From contig JAACJK010000111.1 of the NCBI GenBank assembly GCA_013368325.1, positions 620,001 to 684,000 of the forward strand: a stretch of DNA of 64,000 bases, written 5' to 3'. A program made the position numbers and the translations under genes. The stretch is from Ephemerocybe angulata. Lineage: Eukaryota; Basidiomycota; Agaricomycetes; Agaricales; Psathyrellaceae. The notes under the pieces were generated by a model. The model was not told the origin of the DNA, made no database searches, and saw only the letters and a list, made by a program, of their open reading frames with translations. Positions 34,441 through 45,300 of this stretch are shown one piece after another. Positions within the stretch are counted from its first letter, which is position 1. The number at the start of each line of letters is the position of its first letter.

Positions 34441-37400
34441 GATAGATTTATGCACCAGATAACCATGGCAAATGCTCGAGCTCATCTATGCCGAGTTTTC
34501 AGTATTCGAGCCTCTCGATCCTACTTGCCCCTTGCCTCTGTCTTTCGTAGCTGCCTTGTAGCTGCCTTAGCCCGGTAAGTTTGTGTTGCGCTCGTTGAGG
34601 CTCTGGCTGAGCGCCGTGTTCAAAATTGCTCAAAGCCTATCCTAAGTCCTTTCTGATCGTCGCCGTGCGTACGCCAATTGTGAGCCATGCGTCGCAAAAG
34701 GTCGCAGTTGGTAGACGATTGGAGGTGAAAGAGCGTCGTCGTCGTCGTCGTCGTCGTCGAAAACCAGGGAGACTGGGGGGATGGTGGTGAGTTGACGTCG
34801 TGGTACAGAAGAACCTGCGACTCACCGATATCAACGAAGCTCGCTGCTCGCGGTGCCACCTCGCAGGTTTGGCGAAACGGAAGCGACTTGCCGAGGACCG
34901 TACGTCGATGTTGTGTGCACAGGGGTGCTGGAGCGAAGGGGTGGGGAGGAGAATTATACGGCGTGTAGAAATAGCTCTATCGAGGGGCAGCACATCGTAG
35001 GCAGAGATAGAAATACCCCGGTTGCATCGGAGAGTATCCAGGACAAGCGACGCTCCCACACCGCCTCGTTTCTAGCCCTCATCTGCCTCACATCCGACGT
35101 GCAGCACGTGCTTCATACGCCACAACACGCCCTCTACGCTAATTCCAGGATCTCCCTACCTTCTCTAAATCCGGATCTCCTGCCTTCCCTCCGCCTGTGT
35201 GCCCCACACCGATCCCACAGAATAGGCCATCCACAACCGGGGGCGCGATGGCACAAGCCAGCCTATGGGACATCTGCCATGGTCAGTCTAGGATAATTAC
35301 GAAAAGCTATGGGCATTTACCTTTGACTATATGCACAAAGGCCACTGCTATGGCCTGCGTTTCTTGACGCGTTCAAGGTCAGTCTAGACTCTTAAAATGA
35401 CACAGCGAGCACTTACCGTTACCTATACACAGCACGAAGACAGGGCTGGACGTCGATACCACCACCGCCAGGCTCGAATGCAGTCGCTAGATTGCCGAGA
35501 AAGGTCACCCCAGCGTCCAAACCCCAAGATGACCGCGTGAGGCTATTATCATCGCGAGAGGTGAGTACGCTGGTCGTTCTTGTTCGTGATATTGTCAACT
35601 CACCAGATGAAGACCGAGGTCATCTCTCGCTCGCCCTCTCCAACGCGTACCACACGCGCTTTCCCAGCCCCCGTTGCCATGCCCTTCTCGCTCGCAGCCG
35701 TCCTGAATTGGGTAGTCGGTGGGCATTGCGCCGAAGTCGTGTCGCTGTTTCCTGGGTGTATGCATCGTGGGGATTCCGCCGCCTCTGCCGACCACCGAGG
35801 CTGCCGCCTTGCGCGTTCTGCACGTCTGGTTTGATTTCGGGGGACTGTTGGGGTAAGCCGTGCATTCACGCTGTAAATCTGAAATTGTACTCACCTGCGA
35901 CTGATCCCCAAGCCCATACCCATCGAAGCCAGCGAACACGGCTGACAAAGGCGCAATCTCTGCGAAAGGTGAGTGAGTTTTGTGATCTTGCCAGCGCTCG
36001 ATCGAGCTCTTCAAATACCGGAAACTGTATCCCGCGCGTTTGCCCGCCTCATACTCCAGCCCTGGGTTGTCGTCATCCGTCATGCCTTGGGTGCGCTCCT
36101 CACGTCGTCGGGCACTCCACGGCCTAGATGTACGCGATGGTGGGGAGGCTGTTGGGGTAAGCCACTGCTCGCACAACATAACCGAAAGTGTACTCACCTG
36201 CGCCAGGCCCCCAAGCCTATAGTCGTCGGAGCTAACGCGATTGAGCTAGCTGCGAGCGTTTAAAGGTGAGCGAGTTTGGAGCGAGTCAGTGATGTGTTTC
36301 AAGGGCCTCGCTCATCGGTTCACACCAGGGCTAGAAACCGGATTCTGCAGTTTCTTCGTGTTATCCGTCGTGACTTGGGATGCTCTGCCATTCCTGAAGT
36401 GCATGCACGTCGTCGCAGAGCCTGACCGTGTTCATCGTGCATGGGATGCACCGAGCGTCACTCGAGTTAGGGTCAAGTTAGCGTGTCACTAGTAGGGGCA
36501 AGCGAATTAGCCCCTGGAATCTCAGAATATACAAACACACGAACTCACACGAGATAGGCGAGTGGGTGCTGACCTCTGGCAATCGATAAGTTGTGGAATG
36601 GCCGGACAGGTATTGAGCGGCAGCCCGTGCTCGTCGCACCGGGTGCTGTACACCGTTGCGATGGTCGAACATCCGTCGGCACGACTTTCTGTGTAAGAAT
36701 AGACACATGTGGTGCAGCGACGTCGGGCAGGGGTCCGGATGTGCTCTGTGTGACTAGAATCCGTTGATTATTCACGTAGAGTAAATAAGGCGTTCGTAAC
36801 GCACCGATTTCAGGTCTTCGCCGGCCCTGCTTCGTTTCCCCAGCTCATAGATATCCCTGCTCCGTGTCCATACTCCAGGGTGCTTGGGCCCATCGTCGCT
36901 TCGCTCGTGCTCCGAGTCCTTTCACGCAGCAGTAGCTTTGCTACTCTCGGCTTGTCCGCGCTACCGTCCTCGTCGATGGCGTCCTAGTGCAATAGATGAG
37001 TACAATTACACTCCGCAGCGAAGACATTTACTCACCTATACACTTCAGCCTCTATTGGCCCGCCGTTCAGATTGCCGTGCAGACTGCGCGCGTGCATCGG
37101 CTGCCCTTGGACCATCGTGATACAGCCTTCCACTGTAGGACTTGTCTCGCAGCTGTCTGAGCTGGGTACGGTCGTCGTGGTTGTGGTCGACGATCCGGTG
37201 AGTGAGAGGTCCGTGTCAGTCGGATAGAGGTCGATCTGGGCAGTCGAGGTAAGCTTTGACCCCCTTGAGCTCAGCATCGACTCACCAATCTTCCAAGGTC
37301 GTCTCTGCGTGTCGCGTTCGCTGCTGCCTCTGGTGGCCGTGCGACGGCTTGATACAGGCTTCCGTCGCGCCGGGCTCGCTTATGTCGGTGAGTGTTGCGA

Positions 37401-37987
37401 TCGTTTGGCCTTCTTATATTGTCGTTCACAGAGGTCGGACGCCTATCTAGGCAGTCCAGGTAAGTACTTATAGACCTCGCTCGAGCTCAGAAACAAGTTG
37501 TCACTCACCGGTCTATCTCGTCATCCTGGACCCAAGTTCATCTCTGCGTGACTACACGGTGCCGTCTGCGATGGCCAGGTACAGGCCCATCGCGCGTTGC
37601 GTTGTGGGCGATCGCTTCGGTCGGATCTGGAGAGGGCGGTGGTGGGCAGTGGAGAACCTTCAACCGACTTAGAGAACTCGTGTGCGGCGTCTTTGGGCGC
37701 GAAAGAAGGAGGTGGCGATGGTAGTGGAGGGCAAACCGATATTGCCAGGTGTTGAAGTCGGAAGTGAGTAGGGAATGGTGGGTACGTCAAGGGTACGTAG
37801 GAGGCTGAGAGCCAAAAGCTCGCGAACGAACAGCCGGTCTCGTCCAATGCCGCCGAGCACTGTCAGCCGACGGCGACTTTCCCGTACAAGTCCAAGCGTC
37901 CCTTGTATGTACCGAAGTAAAGCCAGTGGAGGCCAGTGGATAGAGACTAAGAGAGTAAAAGTAAGGCAACCAAACAAAGACCAAACA
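34441..37987. other. Second array of duplicated splice-like modules
   Basis: GGTRAGT to ACTYACC spacers recur at about 35282, 35377, 35559, 35850, 36155, 36990, 37247 and 37457. Two pairs of modules are direct duplicates: 35835-35985 with 36140-36290, and 37225-37330 with 37430-37560. Each pair conserves both the exon-like flank and the intron-like spacer. A nine-unit GTC microsatellite lies at 34736-34765. No frame runs through the modules, so no CDS is called. It resembles the 18-23.6 kb region in design. Confidence 0.45.
34736..34765. repeat. (GTC)n microsatellite
   Basis: About nine perfect GTC units; a shorter copy of the same repeat occurs at about 54724-54745. Confidence 0.85.
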
Positions 37988-38104
37988 TCAATATCGATAG
38001 GCGTCACTCCAGCTCCAGAGGTAGGAAACGACAGTCCGATCAAAGCGGAGATCACGCGCGGAATGACCAAATAAGAACCAAACATCAAAAACGATAGGCG
38101 TCAC
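37966..38104. repeat. Diverged direct repeat of about 45 bp
   Basis: The block ending in CGATAGGCGTCAC occurs at 37966-38008 and 38060-38104, with ACCAAACATCAA shared inside. The spacing is about 95 bp. It lies in the 3' part of the Cys-rich gene model. Confidence 0.55.
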
Positions 38105-38725
38105 GCAAAAACCGGTCCTACAATAACGATTCCGTAAACGGACTCGTAACCCGGACGGTGGGACGAAGCGAGCGATAGGCTTTACCACTCTGGTCTGGCT
38201 GATGGTCGAAACAGAACCTTGAGTCACCGGGGGTCCAGTCATGGGAAGAACTGTGGATCGTCCAGCAGCAGGAACAGAGGGAGCAGTCTGAGTTGCAGGG
38301 AGTGCAGTAGAGATGGAGGGTAGAGTCGCTACTGGGACTTGGGCACCATTTTCAGTAGGCTGAATAGAGTCGTGCGCAACCCAAGGGGCCCGGCATCCAG
38401 CACAGACACTAGTACGGGCGTTAAGTGCCAGACCCTAATTAAGCGTCGTCGAGTTAGCATAGGGGAAGAACCTCTGACAGAAAAATAGGCTTACAATCGC
38501 CAGGACAAATCCACCACATCCATTTCTGACACTTCCACCTTTAAACTCGCCCGGAGCAGGAGTTATCTCGTGCTTATAATACGCATCGCCGCAGACACAT
38601 GCCTGGGTCGGTGAGCTGGCAGTGAAAATTGCTCCAGCAGCAGTTATGTCGGCAATAAAGGTTCGGCAGTGACAGCCATCTGCAAGACAGGCACTACGGC
38701 CACGTAGGGTTGACAGGGCAGCCAT
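37988..38725 (-). CDS. Small Cys-rich protein with two related Cys/His modules
   Basis: Exons 38725-38495 and 38434-37988 give 225 aa. Module one has CHC, then CVCG and a downstream His (ACLADGCHCRTF, CVCGDAYYKH). Module two repeats the plan across the splice junction (NGCGGFVLAI, CAGCRAPWVAH). The pattern CxC or CxxC with a following His suggests a metal-binding fold duplicated once. The Thr/Pro/Val-rich tail after residue 110 may be chimeric because it runs into a direct repeat. An in-frame ATG at 38968 would add 81 residues but that part looks noncoding. No family name can be given. Confidence 0.5.
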
Positions 38726-41441
38726 AGAGGGGAGCTTGGAAGCAAATGTGCGCGAATATGGAATCAAGGGCAAGGGAGAAAAGCAAGGGGGCAGGATTGC
38801 ACCATCAAAACACAGACTTCCTAAGATTCCCAGACCTCCACAGGCGAAACACAGCCCACCAGACCACCAGCAGCCCTTGGTTGCGATTTGCAAATAGCGG
38901 CTTTGCCTTAGAAAGCCGAAGATCCGGTGGGTTAGAGCCGAGCAGTGCCGTTGATTCCCGGACCTCATGCCGTGTCTTGGCAGCGTGGTACATAGCTTGA
39001 AGACTCTGGTTTCCCCTGGAGGAGGGTTTCATTAACCTCTGAGCATAGGATAAGGCCTGATCACAGAAACATTGACATGCCTGCTAATGAATGTTAATGA
39101 ACTTCCCCCGAGTGATGAGATCAGCAATATCAACCCATATGTGGAAGGTGGTGGTCCAGACTCAAGTCGGCTGATGGCCTCGGTGGCTTTTCATTACTCT
39201 CATTTCATTGCTTTCCTTTCACTGATCCTGATGCAATGCATCTGATTTTTGTCCAAGAAAGCCTTCCATACATAATGAAGGCATGCGAAGACGACGCCGC
39301 AGCCGAGACATAGTAAGGACTTGGTAAGGACCTACCTGAAGCCTGAAGGCATGACCTTTCCGTCAGCCTTGTTCACGAGCACAAAGTGTACCGTCACCTC
39401 CGTGGCAATATTCAAACCGCAGTCGGAAGTCCTCGACCCATAGGGCCAATTTAGGGACATCCTTGAGGTATCTTGACACATAACGGAATGGAGCATTGAT
39501 AACCGTGGGCTCTTTATTACTCTGTTTCGTCCCAAAAGGTGATGCACCTCTGAAACCGATAGATGGAAGGATTCCTCCTATGTCGTCGGAATCGGGCTTG
39601 AACACCTGAGAGGCACAAATCCCTTATCCTTCAGTGCCACGATATGCGTCTGGAATGATTTACCTGGGAACAAAAGTAGAGAGGAACAATGAAGACAAGT
39701 CTGGCACCAGGAACGAGGCAAACCCTGAAAATCGGATATTGTTCATTTTGCCCACCTATTCCATATCGGGATATGGGGAATGCCGTCATCAAGGGCTCTC
39801 AAGAAGTGAGCGGGGATTTTGTCGGCAATCATATCTCCTTGTTCCAAACTTCCATCCTGGTCAGTGGCAAGGTTCAAGGTGTCGGGCGACGCAGCAAGTA
39901 GGCGAGTGAAGGGGGCGAGTGCGAAGCACGACTTCACTTGCCGATAAACCCTGTGTCGAGATAGGTCTCAGCAGATCACCTGCATCTCGGTGGTCTACTC
40001 CGCTTCTCTCCACTACTGGGCAGAGGGCGTTGCCTTAAAGCAGCCCGAGGGCCTCGTCAGTCCCCATATCGGCAAGGGACAGACAAGGGAGAGATAACTG
40101 CGAAACAGGTTCCTCGTGTCAAGGTATAACACACCAAGAGGCAGCAGGATTCCACGGTATTCACGCGTAGGGGCTCTTGAACCCGGTCGGCCAACCTCAT
40201 GTTCCGGTAAGTTCATTCGTATTAGCACCAGTCTTTTTGTGCATTGCCCAAAGGTGCACACAGACGAGTAACACAGGGCACCGCCGCGCCTAGGGCAAGG
40301 ATTTTACCGAAATCACATAGGAATCCTAGGTTTTGATGGTCGGATTCCGCCATAACCCAGGTTTTTTACCATAAAAACCACCGTGCTATCGCCCACAGTA
40401 TCGCTATTATGCTTGGGTTGGTGCAAGACACGATTTCTTATTGACCGGTCTTGTCGACTGACTTTGCGCATTAGAGACATTCCAGCAGGTCAACAGAGTA
40501 TTGAGAAGGAGCTACTACTATGTGTGCACAGCTGGTACCATGGTGAGTGCCTACCTTAATCAGGACGTACGTCCAGCGACCACTCCCGCGATGCTTGAGC
40601 AAGAGCCAAATCGGGGTCAGTTGCCCGTAAAGCTTTATGACCATTGACACTTACAACATCTCGTGAATGCGAATAATCCATCTGGCACTCTTCCAACACG
40701 CAGACCCGATCAACGAAGACCCTTCTGCATCCTAGACCGCGTTCACCTTTCGCAGAACACTCTCCAAGAACCCTGTGTAGACCTTCTACATTTATGTTCG
40801 TTTTTCGACCGAACAAGGGTCCAGCTGTCGAGGCAGGGCGGCCTCCTGGCTGCCTTGGCACTTATCACATCCTTCTGTATCTGGCTGAAGACCATAAGGA
40901 GACCGTTTGATACCCCGGCATGGGGTAGCCCTTGAGTAGATCTCATGTCGGACCCTTGCAGAAAGGTCGTATTCGTTTTGCACGCCCCACTGGTCTTACT
41001 TCCTCGCCAGTGTAACGGTACAAGTGCCATTGCCGCTCTACCGCTTACTTCAAACGGCGATCAACTCTGTCCAACACGAGTCGAAAAAAGCGTTCGCACT
41101 CGTACTTACGTGCCGTGCCGTGGGCTGTGGCACAGAAGCATTCTGCTACGTGACACTACTTTGACCTCCTATAGGGCTGGGGGCCGAGAAGCGTCCAAGC
41201 ACACCCACACGGACAGTCGCCGGCGTCCGTTTCTCGAAGCTTATGTTACAGGTGTAGTATCATTCTCTCTCCAATTTTTAATCATTATTAACCATCGAAG
41301 CCGAGTCGACGACAAGTCGCTGTGTGGGACAAGGCCTTGCGTGTATATACGCAGTTCACCGTACCACGTTTCCCAAGTTGATTGCCCCGCATTCCTACAT
41401 GTGCTCCAGGATACTACTACTCACCAGTGACCACAATAGGC
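38726..41441. other. Stretch without a supported gene, left flank of the MULE
   Basis: It contains MITE-like repeat copy 2 at 39067-39260 and several ORFs of 60-100 codons. The minus-strand frame at 39363-39605 (KPDSDDIGGILPSIGF...) and the plus-strand frame at 39689-39901 look protein-like but are unsupported by start or splice signals. 40-41.4 kb shows nothing else. Confidence 0.35.
39067..39260. repeat. Possible degenerate MITE-like repeat, copy 2
   Basis: AAACATTGAC (39067) and CCATATGTGGAAGG (39135) match copy 1 in the same orientation. ATTTTTGTCCAAGAAA (39245-39260) is the exact inverse of the first block of copy 1. Confidence 0.4.
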
Positions 41442-41450
41442 AAAATCCCA
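41442..41450. repeat. Left 9-bp target site duplication of the MULE
   Basis: AAAATCCCA directly abuts the left terminal repeat and is repeated exactly at 48006-48014. Nine bases is the usual length for Mutator-like elements. Confidence 0.92.
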
Positions 41451-41478
41451 GGATAAAGCAGTTGGGCAACCCGGTTGA
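41451..41478. repeat. Left terminal inverted repeat of the MULE
   Basis: 28 of 28 bases match the inverse of 47978-48005. A subterminal CCCGGGTTGCC copy follows at about 41488-41498. Confidence 0.93.
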
Positions 41479-42327
41479 TGTGAGTACCCCGGGTTGCCGA
41501 ATATCATTGATGAATTTTTCTTTGGTTCTGTTTGGCCCACGTCGCCGTCGCATCACCGGGCTTGTGATAGCAACACCGACGAGTCGGGAGGTATAACGAC
41601 CAGACGAAATAGGCGCCCGTGCGCGGCGAAGGGATTCTCGTTCCCCTACGTACCTAGTCAGTTATTTTGCCTTTGAATAGGGGGTTTGCGGTCGGGATGC
41701 GATTAAGCCATTCTTCTGTCTTGGCGCCATATCTCGTGTATAGGTGTGTTTACCTCGTGCAAACCTCGTGGAGATAAAACTAGAGTCACCGATTGGTCAC
41801 CGATGCCTGGTAGGCTGGGGCGGAAGGCGCCTAGGATGCCCAGCTCAAATTTCGGGGTGCTGTGGCAGAGTGCGTAGAATATCGGGTGAGTTTCTTCTGC
41901 CTATGGGGTGCCTCTAGTATCTCGGCCCCAGCAAAACGAGGACCGCGAGGCGGGAACCGAGCAGAACATCCCGCCGCGTGTGCCGCTTGCACGGTGCCGA
42001 GCTATTTGCTCAGGTGCGCCTTCATTTTTCTTGAATTTTGGGGAGATTGAGCATGGAAGGTGCGCGCAAAGCGAACATATGTAGATACCAGCAGGAAAGG
42101 TGACGCAGAACAATACATTTTCCTGAGGATTGGGGCGCTCGGCGAGGGCTTGGCAGGATGATGTTCACCTTGGCTCGATATTCCTCCCATCCGTAGTGCT
42201 CCGAGCTGCTCAACACGCCGGGGAGTCCTGTATTTTGAGTACCTCATGTTTCCTCACTGTACAGAGCAGTAAACACTTAAAAGCACACCAAAAATGAGAG
42301 ATTTCCGCAGCCCCCAATCGCACCATT

Positions 42328-45300
42328 ATGTCTTCCTTCACCGACTACGCAAATCCCACTCGTCTCCATCGCTTTTCTTCTGGATTCCTTGAGGATCGCA
42401 CCTTGGCCGAAATTGCAGTGATGCATGACTGGCCTGACATTGCTGTCACCGGCTCAGTGTTGGGTTATGCCTGGTCCAACGTCGAGTTGCCTGAGGACTC
42501 CTCCGGAGCTGGATTCAACAGTGGCAGCAGGGAGCTAGTTCCCAACTCGCTGGACCTCGGTCCGATTCTGGTACAAATGGAGAGCGCATTTGCGCAGGGA
42601 TTTCGTTCTGTGGTCATTCATATGAACATCCCGGGTCGTGACCTTTCTCTGCATTATAATTTTGTCAAGGTAAGCTCATCCTCACGATAATATTCAAAGC
42701 ACTCGTTGTCTGATTAGGCGCCCGTGGCCAATTGCTTGCTTAGGTTCAACTGATTCGCCACATCTGCACCAACGACGAACGCCGCATCCGCACCACACGT
42801 CTTGTGCGACACATTCACTCGAGTCCCACTCTTCACTTGGACGAGCTCACCAAATGCCGCTTCCTCGACTCACTGTTTCTGTCTAAACTGTCTGGATTTT
42901 TCTCGGGTAACTGCTTCAACTACAAGTTGGACAGCCTTGTCGGCGAGGTCTGGGTTGAGGAAGATGTCATGACAAAGATGGGAGAGCTCGAGTACCTCTG
43001 GGTATACGCCAAAAAGGCCCAAGCGGACTCTGGCATTCTCGCATCACCCCCAACCGACCTCGTTATTCAGACGGATCTCTTGTCAGACTTGGATGCATTT
43101 AGCTCCGTGCGCGAGGTTAAGGCATCGCCTGCATGTCAACGCCTTCGGCTCAGACTAGAGGAGTCGGAGGTTACCACAATCAACGTTATGCGGTACGAAG
43201 ATCACCACTTTACCGCGTTCACCCATCGCGTGGGCTCCGATTCCTTTGAATATGGCGATTCGATGCACAACTCACCTGATCTCGCCGTTGGCCGTCTCCT
43301 ACAACAAGCACTGTCAACAAATCGAGTCCCCCTACCAAGCGCAGTGGTCAGCGGGCCAATCAACCGCCAGGGTGGCTCAAATGGTGGGAGTGGGAGCTGT
43401 GGTGTTGCCTCATTCAATTTTATTCAACGGCACATCACTCCTGGGCATCGTATGTGGGCAGGATCTATGGCGCGCGAGTTTCGAGATGAAATTCTGGGCA
43501 ACCTCATCCACTATAGCATCCTCACTCAGGAGTTTTCGGGTACGGCTGACCAATGGATGGAGCCTGCAACGGACGGACTTCGAAAGCTTTTAGAGCTCGG
43601 CGAGCATCAATACCAGGCGGACACACAGTCAACGGCTGCTCAGCAAATATTCACGGGCTCTGCTTATCACGACTACAACCTGTATAAGCCCAAGGTAAGG
43701 TTTTATCTATCATGATAAGTAATTGTGAACCGTGATGCTAACCGTATTCTCACAAGGGTGGGCCGGTCTTCAGAATACAGCACTAGGGTCGGAAAAAAAT
43801 TTAAGCCCTCAAAAATTGAACCAACCACCTACGTAAGCGCCAAGCCTTCCCAAAAAGGCAATTTACATAAGCTTTTTCAGCCTCCGCTCAACTCGCCGGC
43901 ATCCGGATCCACCCAAGGGTCAACCGGAGGGCGCGAGTTCAATTCCCACTTGGTGCAAAGTATTTATTATCATTGTCACTACATATTTAAGCACTGTAAA
44001 TAGTCCAGAACTTTACTATCATGCTTTATATAATTTTTGAATGCCCTCACAGCTGAAAACTGCACCAAAATTGGCCTCCTGGGCCCCATTTTAGGGTTTA
44101 CAGAGGGGGGTCCAACAAAATTTTAGCAGCCAAAAGGCTGAACCAACCACCCATGTATGGGCCGGTAATTTAAAGACCAGCCCACCCTTGTATTCTCAGA
44201 TCACACACCCCATTTTCCTGTTCATTGCTGAGCGTCCTTCGTGCCCAAATTTATCTGATCCTGCACAACAACCCCATCCTAGTCCGACTCCAACACCGAC
44301 CCCCCTTGCCGAGCCTTTTGTTCACCGGAAAGTCGATAAGGCCGCAATTCTCGGGATAGATAAGCGCCCGCGTTCTGATTCGGCCCCTCTGTCGCCTTCC
44401 ACTGCACGACCCGTGAAGCGCGCAACGGTTGTGACGCACAAGCCACCGTGCTCCCCTGACATTCAGGTCATCTTTGACTCTCAGCTTGATGGGCTTCTGA
44501 AAATCGAGGAGTCCGACAGCGAGATTGAGGTGACCTTCACTCCTCCCCGGGTAATGCGCACAGCCCTCAAACTCGAGCCGAGTCCCATTAATCTTGTGAC
44601 ACCTTCTCCACCCATGCGCAAGGGTACACGAGCCATGAAGGTCGAGCCTGGGAGTGAGGTGATTGACTTGGTCACGCCCGAAAAATCGAAGTTGCCGCAG
44701 GGCTCAAGGAAGACCCGGCCCACTTTGCCTTTGAAGTCGGAGGAGCTGAAATTCCCACTGCCACAACCCACCAGCCGTACCATCACATCTGCTCCCCCTC
44801 CTATCGAGCTTGACCGTCTCTATGATTCTTGGCAGGATGCTCAGAAGGCGCTAGTAGCTGCGCAGCTCAAGCTCGGGCACGAATGGACGAAAGGCCAGGC
44901 AAAGACTTACCCCGATGGTAGCGAGAAGAAAGTCTCACTCCGCTGCAAGTGCTACAGAAAGCGGCTTCCTGTGCATGATCAGACCCTCGACCCTTCTCAA
45001 CATCGGCAAGGCAAGACTGCGAAGACTGACTGCATGGCTCACATCAATATCAACTACCAGAAGACTCTCGGGTGTTGGAGAATTACCACTTGCGACCTCG
45101 ACCACAACCATCCTCCACCACTTCCTCAAGGTGCACAGCCGAAGCCACGCCCTAGCGAGAACCAGAAGGATATTCTTCGAACGTTGGCCACCAATGTCCG
45201 ACAGACCTTCAGCCGAGCGCAAGCTGCAGAGGTCCTCTCGATTACCGCACCGGATGAGCCAAAACTCGAGGGTCGACAAATCAGCTACTTTCTCACCAAG

